Shown: piece after piece, positions 17,796 through 25,530 of the stretch | How the letters are laid out: every line of letters begins with the position of its first letter | Position numbering within the stretch: the first letter of the stretch is position 1 | DNA from: Alphaproteobacteria bacterium | Lineage (GTDB): Bacteria > Myxococcota_A > UBA796 > GCA-2862545 | Direction of reading: 5' to 3' | Length of the DNA stretch: 64,000 nt | Assembly (NCBI GenBank): GCA_020632875.1 | Contig: JACKET010000014.1 | Span: forward strand, 1-64,000 | Notes under the pieces: generated by a model | Seen by the model: only the letters and a program-made list of their open reading frames with translations | What the model was told of the DNA's origin: nothing | The model's database searches: none | Translations under genes and position numbers: made by a program

Positions 17796-18716
17796 CTACC
17801 GCGCCCGCGCGACTCCGAAGCCGTAGGCGGCCTCGAGCGCGTCGGCGAGGAGCGCGTGCTCCTCGGCCGGATCGCCCTCAGCAAGGAGCTCGATCAGCAT
17901 GTCCCAGACGGCCGCGACGCGCGGGCTGTGGCGCATCGCGCGGTGCGTGACGAGGTAGAGCTCGGTCGGCGGGCGGGTCTCGATGGGCAGGCGCACGAGG
18001 CCGGGCGTCAGCTCGCCGAACAGCGCCGGCATCACCGCGGCACCCAGGCCCGACGCGACGGCGTGCCGCACGTGCACGGGGGTCGTGCACCGGATGCGGT
18101 AGCGCACCCCGGCGAATGCCGGTCCGAAGTCGTCTTCCGGGGCCGAGCCGTCGAGACCCCCGATCCACGCGTGCTGGGCGGGATCCGAGGCGTCACGGAC
18201 CCCTTCCAGGGCGGCGGGCGTCGAGAACGCCGCCCAGTCCACCGTGCGCAGCCGGCGGGCGACCAGCGAATCGCCGGGGGGCAGCGCGACGCGCACCGCG
18301 ACGTCCGCCTCCCGTCGCTCGAGGTCGGCCAGCGCGAGACCCGTGTCGAGCGACAGCTCGAGCTCGGGATGGGCGTCGAGGAACGGCTTCAGCCGCGGGA
18401 GGAGCACCAGCACCGTCATGTCGCCCGGAAGCCCGATGGTCACGGCGCCCCGGGGCGTGGCGTCCATCGCGTCGATCGCTGCCCGGCCCGCGTGGACCGC
18501 GCGTTCCGCGCTCTCGGCGTGCGGGCGCAGCGCATGGGCCGCGGCGGTGGGCTCGAGCCCCGTGGGCGTGCGCACGAACAGGGCGCGCCCGACCTCCGCC
18601 TCCAGCGCGGCCAGGCGGCGCGTGACCGTCGACACGCTGGTGCCGAGCTCACGCGCCGCGCGCGACGCCGAGCCCTGGCGCGAGACCGCCAGGAAGATCG
18701 CGAGGTCGGACCACAT
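17796..18716 (-). CDS. LysR-family transcriptional regulator
   Basis: The N-terminal helix-turn-helix is typical: FLAVSRQGSASRAARELG and STVTRRLAALEAEVGRALF. The remaining 220 residues form the two-lobed effector-binding domain, with GAVTIGLPGD opening the first lobe and SGLGAAVMPA near its second lobe. Length 306 is normal. The gene begins six bases after the stop of a small lipoprotein gene on the same strand, so that gene may share its transcript. No obvious LysR box was found. Confidence 0.85.
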   Translation of the reverse strand: MWSDLAIFLAVSRQGSASRAARELGTSVSTVTRRLAALEAEVGRALFVRTPTGLEPTAAAHALRPHAESAERAVHAGRAAIDAMDATPRGAVTIGLPGDMTVLVLLPRLKPFLDAHPELELSLDTGLALADLERREADVAVRVALPPGDSLVARRLRTVDWAAFSTPAALEGVRDASDPAQHAWIGGLDGSAPEDDFGPAFAGVRYRIRCTTPVHVRHAVASGLGAAVMPALFGELTPGLVRLPIETRPPTELYLVTHRAMRHSPRVAAVWDMLIELLAEGDPAEEHALLADALEAAYGFGVARAR

Positions 18717-18722
18717 GCCGTG

Positions 18723-19196
18723 TCAGTACACGATCTGCGGGTCGGCCTCCAGCCGCTCCACGATGTGGTCCCAGTCGGGAGGCGCGTCTTCCGCCGCCAT
18801 CCACTCCGACCGCGCCTCGGCACCCGCCGACACCTCCGCGATGTCGCGCATGGCCGAGAGGTGCGGCTCCGACGCGACGAACGCCCGCATCGCCTCCTCG
18901 CTCTCCCACACCGTGAGGGTCCACCAGTCCAGCCGGCCGACGTTGCGGAACCCCGCCCCGAGCCAGCCGTCCGGTCGGGTCTCGTAGAGCCAGTTGCCCA
19001 CGGCGTCGGCGTGGTCTCCGAAGCGCCTGCCGGGCCCCGGCGCGTTCTTCACGCGCAGGTGGGTCGTGGCGACGAGCACCTGCTCCTGGTCGGTCACGAC
19101 CTCGAGCACGCCATCCGGGCCTTCGAAGGGGCTGATCTCGGGTTCGGGGGTGCACGCGCCGAGCACGAGCATCGCAGCGATGGAAAGGACGTTCAT
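18723..19196 (-). CDS. Lipoprotein with ABM-like (dimeric alpha+beta barrel) domain
   Basis: ATG 19196 follows GGAGG and starts MNVLSIAAMLVLGACTP (lipid Cys15). Longer upstream reading lacks a signal. The mature part has WWTLTVWESEEAMRAFV near its centre, a hallmark of the ferredoxin-like antibiotic-biosynthesis-monooxygenase fold and of related heme- or quinone-degrading proteins, followed by an H-x-x-A-M helix. An exported member of this fold is uncommon. Enzymatic activity is uncertain. Confidence 0.6.
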   Translation of the reverse strand: MNVLSIAAMLVLGACTPEPEISPFEGPDGVLEVVTDQEQVLVATTHLRVKNAPGPGRRFGDHADAVGNWLYETRPDGWLGAGFRNVGRLDWWTLTVWESEEAMRAFVASEPHLSAMRDIAEVSAGAEARSEWMAAEDAPPDWDHIVERLEADPQIVY

Positions 19197-19283
19197 CGGG
19201 CCTCCAGTGCCCGAGAACATCGCGTGTGACGGGGTCGTGCGGGAGTCGAGCCCGGTCGAGGGGGCGTCGCGAGAACGCAACGC

Positions 19284-20168
19284 TCAGTGCGCTTCGAACC
19301 AGTCCGGGATCTCGGTGGGAGCGGGCGCGATCCACTCGTGGCCCGCGCCGGGCTCGACGATCAGGCGGTGCTCGACGCTCGCGTCGTCGAGCGCGTCGAC
19401 GTAGTCGAGCACGGTGTCGAGCGGCACGAGCGGGTCGTCTTCGCCCTGCAGGAAGAGCGTCGGCAGGTGGTCGGGCGACAGCGCGGGGACGACGCACAGC
19501 GTGCTGCAGGTGGCCCACGAGCCGCTGTGGATGGCCAGCGCGCGGAACCGCTCGGGGTACTCGAGCCCCACGCGGCTCGTCATGTAGCCGCCGCTCGAGA
19601 TCCCGGTTGCGTACATCGCGTGCGAGTCGAGCGGGCCGAGCTCTCCGGCGTCCAGGGCCGCGAAGAGGTCGAGCATGAAGCGGTGATCGGTCGACAGGTC
19701 CCACGCGAAGGCCATGGGCGGGAGGTTCGTGTCCCACGCCGTCGTGCCGCCGAGGTGGGCTTCGGGCGCGACGATCGCGAAGCCGCGGTCCAGCAGCTCC
19801 TTGATGAGCAGCCCCTGGTTCCACATCCCGAAGATGGCGTCGTCCCGGATCTCCCAGAAGGTGTCGGGCCCGACGAAGGAGCCCTGGAACATCACGACGG
19901 TCGGCCAGCCGCCGGGAGGCGGGCTGCCGAGCGGCACCTGGAAGTGCACGTCACGCGGGACGAGGCCCGTGAAGCCCGTCATGATCGTGGTGATCTCGTG
20001 CTCGCAGCGGATGAGGCCCGGCTCGACGGTGCAGCGCGAGGCCGTCGGCTCGACGGGGGCCTCGGGCTCGGCGGGGACCGACGGCTCTTCGAACGTCGGA
20101 TCTGCGGGCGGCGCGTCGGACACGTCTTCCGGAGCGCAGGCGATCAGCAGGGACAGCGCGATGGGCAT
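19284..20168 (-). CDS. Esterase/depolymerase-like alpha/beta hydrolase lipoprotein (LpqC/PHB depolymerase type)
   Basis: The product (294 residues) begins MPIALSLLIACAPEDV after GGAGG, lipid Cys11. A Pro/Glu-rich linker precedes an alpha/beta hydrolase with ATGISSGGYM (nucleophile elbow, Ser near 190). LFLQGEDDPLVP gives the acid region and GAGHEW the catalytic His. These match extracellular poly(hydroxyalkanoate) depolymerase/feruloyl esterase relatives. It is anchored and probably surface-exposed. The physiological ester is not known. Confidence 0.75.
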   Translation of the reverse strand: MPIALSLLIACAPEDVSDAPPADPTFEEPSVPAEPEAPVEPTASRCTVEPGLIRCEHEITTIMTGFTGLVPRDVHFQVPLGSPPPGGWPTVVMFQGSFVGPDTFWEIRDDAIFGMWNQGLLIKELLDRGFAIVAPEAHLGGTTAWDTNLPPMAFAWDLSTDHRFMLDLFAALDAGELGPLDSHAMYATGISSGGYMTSRVGLEYPERFRALAIHSGSWATCSTLCVVPALSPDHLPTLFLQGEDDPLVPLDTVLDYVDALDDASVEHRLIVEPGAGHEWIAPAPTEIPDWFEAH

Positions 20169-20257
20169 CGATCCTCCACGAACGGGGACCGGTAGCCTCC
20201 AGGCGCACGTCTGTCGACGTCACTCTGCACAGAGGCACGCCATTCCGAGGCGGACGC

Positions 20258-20788
20258 TCAGGGCTCGAAGTCGAGATTCTTCGGTCGAGTCGGGCGCTTC
20301 TTCTTCTTCTCGAGGTCGGTGACCTCGACGGTGCGCGGGACCTCTTCGACGTGCACGTCGTCGAGCCACACGGCTCCGGGCCCCGAGAGGAGGATGCCGA
20401 ACACGAGGCCTGTCGCCTCGGCGTCGACGTCGAGCACGACCGAGACCTCGGTCCAGTCGTTGGTCCCGCGCAGCGCGCGGTCCTGCATGTTGTCGAACGC
20501 CGTGCTCTCGTCGCCCACATCGACTCGCATCCACGCCCCGGCCCAGTCCTTCACGCCCTCGGTGCGCACCCAGGCCGTGTACCGCACCCGCTTCCCGGCC
20601 CACGGCGCGGGGTCGAGCGGCTGGAGCAGCGTGGCGAAGTCCTTGGCGCCCTTCTCGCCGCGGATCACGGCGCTGGCGCTGCCGTCCTTCGCCACGGTCT
20701 CGTCGCGGTCGACGGTGTATCCGTCGACGTCCGGCGCCCACCAGCCGGTCGGGGCGGCGGCATGGGCCGCACAGAGCATCCAGATCAC
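20258..20788 (-). CDS. Exported beta-sandwich protein, paralog A (AraC-companion-like family)
   Basis: GTG 20788 overlaps the anti-sigma stop as GTGA and has GGAGG five bases upstream, so I prefer it over ATG 20803. The 176-residue product has signal MIWMLCAAHAAA. The domain has GKRVRYTAWVRTEGV, FDNMQDRALRGTNDW, VFGILLSG and VWLDDV. The same motif string occurs in paralog B at 21758-22294, on the other side of the sigma/anti-sigma genes. I recall this domain as a C-terminal module of some AraC-type regulators. It may bind a ligand or carbohydrate; function is unproven. Confidence 0.6.
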   Translation of the reverse strand: MIWMLCAAHAAAPTGWWAPDVDGYTVDRDETVAKDGSASAVIRGEKGAKDFATLLQPLDPAPWAGKRVRYTAWVRTEGVKDWAGAWMRVDVGDESTAFDNMQDRALRGTNDWTEVSVVLDVDAEATGLVFGILLSGPGAVWLDDVHVEEVPRTVEVTDLEKKKKRPTRPKNLDFEP

Positions 20789-21231
20789 GAGTCCCTCCCA
20801 CATCCGACACACACCGCGCGGTCGTAGCGCGGGATGCGTCCACTCTCGGTCATGAGGCCGCGCCGCAGTGCGTCGGCCTCGCAGGTATGAAGGTCGGGCG
20901 CGGACATGCACTCGACGGACACGTCGACGCGCGCGGCGCCGTCGTGTGATTCGGTCGTCTCGGCCGGCCGTTGCGACAGCCCGACGGCGATCAGCGCGGC
21001 AGCGGCGAGTGCCAGGCCCGCCAGGGGCCAGCGCCAGCCCGTGCCGCTGGGCGCGCGCGCCGCGGACGCCGCGGCGACCTCGTACATCGCCTCTTCGGCA
21101 CGGGCGCCTGCCGAGAGGCGGGCCGCGCAGTCGGCGCAGGCGTCGGCGTGCGCCTCCAGGGCATCGCGCTCGGCCGGAGCGAGCTCTCCCGCGGCCCAGG
21201 CCGCGATGTGGTCGTCGGTCAGGTGCGTCAT
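20785..21231 (-). CDS. Membrane anti-sigma factor with zinc-finger (zf-HC2) domain
   Basis: The 148-residue product opens with a short helix and HADACADC, the HxxxCxxC zinc motif of anti-sigma factors (residues about 27-34). A membrane helix follows (WPLAGLALAAAALIAVGL, about 68-85). The periplasmic tail contains four cysteines, ending CVGCG. It should hold the ECF sigma at the membrane until an envelope signal releases it. ATG overlaps the sigma stop (ATGA) and its own stop overlaps paralog A (GTGA), so three genes are coupled. Confidence 0.8.
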   Translation of the reverse strand: MTHLTDDHIAAWAAGELAPAERDALEAHADACADCAARLSAGARAEEAMYEVAAASAARAPSGTGWRWPLAGLALAAAALIAVGLSQRPAETTESHDGAARVDVSVECMSAPDLHTCEADALRRGLMTESGRIPRYDRAVCVGCGRDS

Positions 21232-21755
21232 CCGTCCCCCAGGGCGGCCTTCAGGCGTTGGCGGACCTCCGACAGGATCTGCCGGGTCCGCTGCAGTGAC
21301 AATCCGAACCGGTCGGCGAGGTCGGCGTGCGAAGGCCCCTCGCCGCCGTACGCGGCTTCGAAGAGCGCGCGATCCCGGTCGCTCTCGCGGTCGAGGGCGC
21401 GCAGCGTGCGTCCGAGCCGGGCCCGATCGAGCATCCGGTCCTCGGAGCCCGCGCCGTCGGCGGGCTCCCGCAGGCCATCGAGCGGCACGACCGTCCCGGC
21501 GCGCCGGCAGCGCTCGAGCCAGATGAAGCGCGCCTGGCGGATGGCGAGGCCGGGCAGCTGGAGCTCGGCGAGCCGGCCCTCCCGCTGTTGCTGCACCAGG
21601 CGCATCCACGCCTCCTGGGCGCACTCGCGCGCCTCGCAGGGACGGGCTCCACGCGCGACCAGGGCGACGACCACGCGGTGATCGTGCGCCTGGACGAGGG
21701 CGTTCCACGCGGCATCGTCGCCGCGCAGCGCCCGGGCCTCGGTGGAGCCCGCCAT
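21228..21755 (-). CDS. ECF-type RNA polymerase sigma factor
   Basis: The 175-residue protein has region 2 (WNALVQAHDHRVVVALVARG, then AQEAWMRLVQQ) and region 4 (HADLADRFGLSLQRTRQIL as the recognition helix). Regions 1 and 3 are absent, as expected for ECF sigmas. Adjacency to the anti-sigma gene supports this. It is immediately downstream of paralog B with a two-base gap, so the four genes look like one transcript. The target promoter is not evident. Confidence 0.8.
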   Translation of the reverse strand: MAGSTEARALRGDDAAWNALVQAHDHRVVVALVARGARPCEARECAQEAWMRLVQQQREGRLAELQLPGLAIRQARFIWLERCRRAGTVVPLDGLREPADGAGSEDRMLDRARLGRTLRALDRESDRDRALFEAAYGGEGPSHADLADRFGLSLQRTRQILSEVRQRLKAALGDG

Positions 21756-21757
21756 CG

Positions 21758-22294
21758 CTACTTGCGCTCGAAGCTCGGGTTGACCGGCTTGGAGGCGCGC
21801 GTGTTCTCGAGCCCGGTGAGCGGGGTCTGGTCGTCCACGACCTCCATCTCGAGGTCGTCGAGCCACACGGTGCCCGCGCGGTCGATGAGGATGCCGAACG
21901 CGATGGCTTTGGCGTTCTTGCCCACGTCGAGCACGATCTCGTAGCGGTTCCACGAGGTGGTCCCGGTGATGGGGCGGTCCATCATGTTGTCGAAGGCGAT
22001 GGCCCCTCGCGGCCCGTCGACCCGCATCCACAGCCCCGACCAGCTGCCCACGTCCTCGGACTTCACCATGGCCGAGAGCCGCACGCGCTTCCCGACGAAC
22101 TCGTCGGCCGCGATGGTCTGCATCATCGTGCCGAAGCCCTCTTCGTCCTTCGTGCTGGCGTAGCGCGCCGAGCCCTTGCCCGAGTACGCCTCGTCGACGA
22201 CCTCGGCTTCGTAGTTGTCGGGCTTGCTCCCGGCGAGGAACCAGCCATCGGGGACCTCGGCCTGGGCGGAGAAGAGCGTAGCGAGCAGCAGCAT
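21758..22294 (-). CDS. Exported beta-sandwich protein, paralog B (AraC-companion-like family)
   Basis: ATG 22294 follows GGGAGG by five bases. The 178-residue product has a short signal (MLLLATLFSAQA), then YEAEVVDEAYSGKGSARY, GKRVRLSAMVKSEDV, AFDNMMDRPITGTTSW, AFGILIDRAGTVWLDDL. It is clearly paralogous to the protein at 20258-20788. Its position first in the operon, ahead of the sigma factor, suggests the paralogs are either the sensed component or the output of the sigma system. Confidence 0.6.
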   Translation of the reverse strand: MLLLATLFSAQAEVPDGWFLAGSKPDNYEAEVVDEAYSGKGSARYASTKDEEGFGTMMQTIAADEFVGKRVRLSAMVKSEDVGSWSGLWMRVDGPRGAIAFDNMMDRPITGTTSWNRYEIVLDVGKNAKAIAFGILIDRAGTVWLDDLEMEVVDDQTPLTGLENTRASKPVNPSFERK

Positions 22295-22408
22295 GTCGAC
22301 CTCCCGTCGGTGTGACGGACCCTGAACGGGAGCAGGGTGCGAAACGTATCGCGCGGCATCCGCGATTCCGACGTCCACCGCCCGCGAGCGGGCGTCGTCC
22401 CGACGGAA

Positions 22409-23695
22409 TCAGTGCCTGCGGAGGTGCAACGTCGCCTCGGGGTGATGCTCCTCCACCTCCCTGGCGATCCTCCGCACCCACGGCCCGTCGAACGCGACGT
22501 GGACCTCGATCTCCCGGAGGAACGGCAGCTCCAGGTCGAGGCACTTCGCCAGCACCGCCACCGGCGCCTCTTCGCGGACGGGGTTCTCCTCCGATCCCAC
22601 CTGCAGCCGCCGGAGCCCCCAGGCGCTGGGGTGGGCCAGCGCGAGCCTCGGCGCATGGGATTCGTACATGCCGAAGCGCCCGACCGTGGCGTACAGCACG
22701 AGCTCGTCCCAGAACCCGCTGCGCCACCTGCGCTGCTCGACCCCCTGGATGCCGGGGTCGAGCACGAGCCGGTGCTTCTCGAGCACGTCCTCGCCGGACC
22801 TCCCCGCGCGGTGGGCGCGGATCAGCGCGGCGCGCGGGTGCCCCTGCTCTTCGAACCAGTCGGCATACACCTGCCACGCCGCCTCGTCGTCGGGATCGGC
22901 GCGGATGCGCGCCTCGAAGCGCGGGTTGCGCGCCTCGGTCGGGATGAGCGCCACGAGTGTCTTCAGCGCCCGGCCCAGCCCGTGCAGCCCGCCCGTCAGC
23001 TGGAACAGTCCCCCCGCGACGTTGATCTCGTCGTCCATCACGTAGAGCCCCTCGGAGGGCAGTCGCGACCACGCGACCGAAGTGGGGACGTCGAGGCGGG
23101 TCTGGCGCCAACCGAACCGCTGATCGGTGAACACCCAGTGCAGCGCCGCGGTGCCGAACGCCGTGAGGTCGAGCACGGCGAGCACCCGCTCGTCGTCGGG
23201 CATGCCGTGCGCGGTGCGCGTCGCCGCCTCGCGCTTTGCCGGGATGTCCGGCGCGAACGCGATGCCGTCGACGTTGCCGAGCTCGCGTCGCACGGTCGAC
23301 AGCACGACGTCGGGCCACCGCATCGGGTCGGGGAGGGTCGCCCGAATCAGGCGGAGCAGCGCGTCGGCGGCCTCGGTCGACCAGCCCTCGAGCTCGAGCC
23401 CGACGCCGTCGACGAGCAGGGTCTCGCCGAATCGATCGAGGTCTGCGACGAACGTGAACGTCGATGGCGTGCCGAAGCGGCGCGCCACCGCGAACCGGCG
23501 GTCGGTGAGCACGAAGCCGTGCCCGAGGTCGCCGAGCCACGAGGCGTCGTGGAGGACGTGGATGGCCTCGTCGGCCGCGAGACCGAAGACGGACCGGGCG
23601 CGTGCCTGCCGGTCATTCGGGACGCGCCCCGACGTCCACACGTTGGCCTGGCCGTCCAGCGCGGCGAGATCGACGGAGAGCCCTGATTCGTCCAT
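22409..23695 (-). CDS. Repeat-companion-domain (TIGR02996-like) protein
   Basis: The protein of about 428 residues has in its middle RIRADPDDEAAWQVYADWF followed by EEQGHPRAALI. This is the hallmark of the small repeat-companion domain common in Gemmata and myxobacteria, where it usually precedes leucine-rich repeats. The part after it contains LRR-like strands (LRRLQVGSEEN). The N-terminal 240 residues hold two tandem units related to each other (GFVLTDRRFAVARRF and HWVFTDQRFGWRQT), perhaps PH/bacterial-PH-like. Start uncertain: ATG 23695 or GTG 23743, neither with a good ribosome-binding site. Confidence 0.55.
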   Translation of the reverse strand: MDESGLSVDLAALDGQANVWTSGRVPNDRQARARSVFGLAADEAIHVLHDASWLGDLGHGFVLTDRRFAVARRFGTPSTFTFVADLDRFGETLLVDGVGLELEGWSTEAADALLRLIRATLPDPMRWPDVVLSTVRRELGNVDGIAFAPDIPAKREAATRTAHGMPDDERVLAVLDLTAFGTAALHWVFTDQRFGWRQTRLDVPTSVAWSRLPSEGLYVMDDEINVAGGLFQLTGGLHGLGRALKTLVALIPTEARNPRFEARIRADPDDEAAWQVYADWFEEQGHPRAALIRAHRAGRSGEDVLEKHRLVLDPGIQGVEQRRWRSGFWDELVLYATVGRFGMYESHAPRLALAHPSAWGLRRLQVGSEENPVREEAPVAVLAKCLDLELPFLREIEVHVAFDGPWVRRIAREVEEHHPEATLHLRRH

Positions 23696-23805
23696 GCAGG
23701 CCAGTCCAGATGGGTCCGACACACGAGCGATACGTTCGGACACACTTCCACTCTAGATCGGAGGCCGCGGAATTGGCGAGGGTGAGCGCACCCCCTGGAG
23801 CTCCG

Positions 23806-24852
23806 ATGCGCCCTTCCCTCCTCCTCGCGGCCGTGGCCGTCGCCTGCTCGCCCGTCCCGGAGTCCGCCGGAACGCTCGTGGAGGGCGACGCTCCCGATGG
23901 CGTGGCGGATGCGACCGTCTCCGACTTCGAGGCCTCCGGCGCCGAATTCGGCGTGCTCGTCGACCCGTCGTCCGGCGAGGTGACGACCCTCACGCGCCTC
24001 GACCGCGCCGTGAACAGCGGCGACTTCCTCCAGATCACGGACGCGGCCTGCCTCGACTGCGGCGGGGCCAACGCGACGTGTACGGGCCCTGCGGGATTCA
24101 CGCGCCAGGTGTCGCTGCTGCTCGAGCGCGCGAGCGGCAGCGGAGCCGTCGACGTCGCCGTGAGCCAGACGACCAACGTCGGCGCCGTGTTCGCCACCTG
24201 CGACGGCGGGGCGTGCCCCGCCTACGACGTCTCCACGCCCGACATCCTGCAGATCGACCTGCTGGGCGTGTTGAACACGTGCTCGGCCTTCGCGATCTAC
24301 TTCGACACCGACGCCGCCGACTCCATCACGCTCTCCAGCAGCCCACCGACGGTGAACGGTGCCGACATCGCGATGCTGCAGACCTCGGGCGAGTTCGACG
24401 CGGGCGCCGACAACGGGCACATCTGGTCGGATCGGCCGCTGCAGGGCCAGACGTTCACGACGCTCGGCGCCGGCCCCTACACCCTGAACGCGGTGACGCT
24501 CCGCAGCCGTGGCCCGAACATCGTGAACAACTCCGCCACGTTCACCGTCCGCATCGGAACCGTGACGGGCACGACCTTCACCGAGATCGCCCGCGCCGAG
24601 ACGAGCCAGACGCTGAGCTACCCGCCCGGAAGGTACATCACGATGCACTTCGGCGACCCGGTGACGCTCGATTCGAACACGGTGTACGGCTTCGACTGGG
24701 ACTCTTCGGGCAGCGGCTTCATCACCGACAACAACAACGACGCGCTGTACGTGGGGGGGAGCGCGTTCCACCACGGCGCCGCGGGCGTGGGGAACGACAC
24801 CAACCTCGTGTTCACCGCCTCGGACCGCCTGTTCCACGTCGATCTCGACTGA
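23806..24852 (+). CDS. Cys-rich lipoprotein, paralog of 25527-26570
   Basis: The 348-residue product starts after GGAG with MRPSLLLAAVAVACSP (lipid Cys14). The N-terminal half contains LVDPSSGEVTTL, CLDCGGANATCTGP, TCDGGACP and LLGVLNTCSAFAIYF. The same string occurs in the lipoprotein at 25527-26570, which lies in the opposite orientation. The second half is a different beta-rich domain (ending FDWDSSGSGF), perhaps a choice-of-anchor type binding domain. Function unknown; disulfide-rich and exported. Confidence 0.6.
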   Translation: MRPSLLLAAVAVACSPVPESAGTLVEGDAPDGVADATVSDFEASGAEFGVLVDPSSGEVTTLTRLDRAVNSGDFLQITDAACLDCGGANATCTGPAGFTRQVSLLLERASGSGAVDVAVSQTTNVGAVFATCDGGACPAYDVSTPDILQIDLLGVLNTCSAFAIYFDTDAADSITLSSSPPTVNGADIAMLQTSGEFDAGADNGHIWSDRPLQGQTFTTLGAGPYTLNAVTLRSRGPNIVNNSATFTVRIGTVTGTTFTEIARAETSQTLSYPPGRYITMHFGDPVTLDSNTVYGFDWDSSGSGFITDNNNDALYVGGSAFHHGAAGVGNDTNLVFTASDRLFHVDLD

Positions 24853-25530
24853 TCAGCCGCGGCGGGCCATCCACAGCACGTGCGTCTCGATCTCGCCCTG
24901 AGACGGCTCGGAGTGGCGGATGACCTCGACGTCGAAGCGCTCCTTCTTCAGGAGGCGGGTGAACCCGCGGTCGGGCGACGAAGACCACACGCCGAGCACG
25001 CCTCCGGGACGCAGCGCACGCCATGCCTGGTGCAGGCCCTGGCGCGTGTAGAGGATGCCGTTGGACTGGCGCGTGAACGCGCGGGGCCCGTTGTCGACGT
25101 CGAGCAGGATGGCATCCCAGCGCACGTCGCCCTGCATCCGATCGAACACGTCGCCCACGAACACGTCGACGCGGGGGTCGCGCAGCGGGTGCCCCGCGTA
25201 GACGCCGAGGTGCTCGCGGTTCCAGCGCACCACCTCGGGCACCAGCTCGGCCACCGTGACCCGCCCGCCCGGAGCGAGGCGGCGGAGCACCGCGGCCAGG
25301 GTGAACCCGGTGCCGAGCCCGCCCACCAGCACGCGCGGCGCGTCGAGCGGACCGAGCCGGTCGAACGCCAGGTCGGCGAGCGCGTCTTCGGACCCGTGCG
25401 TGTCGGTGCCCATGAGCTCGCAGCCGTCGACGTGGATGGCGAGCTCGCCATCGCGCTCGATGAGCATGACGACCTGCACGTCGCCGGGGATGGGCGCGTG
25501 GTCGAGCACCTCCCAGTCGGACAGGCTCAG
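24853..25530 (-). CDS. Spermidine-synthase-like Rossmann (SAM-binding fold) protein
   Basis: About 225 residues. VLVGGLGTGFTLAAVL is the Gly-rich nucleotide loop, VAELVPEVVRWNREHL the acidic strand after it, and ILLDVDNGP the DxDN-type motif of polyamine-synthase-like proteins. Upstream, WEVLDHAP and the later GTDTHGSEDALADL match the N-terminal part of this family. No ATG or GTG precedes that part: the frame opens at CTG 25530, whose CTGA overlaps the stop of the upstream lipoprotein, and the first GTG is 25509. The methyl or aminopropyl acceptor is unknown. Confidence 0.7.
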   Translation of the reverse strand: MSLSDWEVLDHAPIPGDVQVVMLIERDGELAIHVDGCELMGTDTHGSEDALADLAFDRLGPLDAPRVLVGGLGTGFTLAAVLRRLAPGGRVTVAELVPEVVRWNREHLGVYAGHPLRDPRVDVFVGDVFDRMQGDVRWDAILLDVDNGPRAFTRQSNGILYTRQGLHQAWRALRPGGVLGVWSSSPDRGFTRLLKKERFDVEVIRHSEPSQGEIETHVLWMARRG

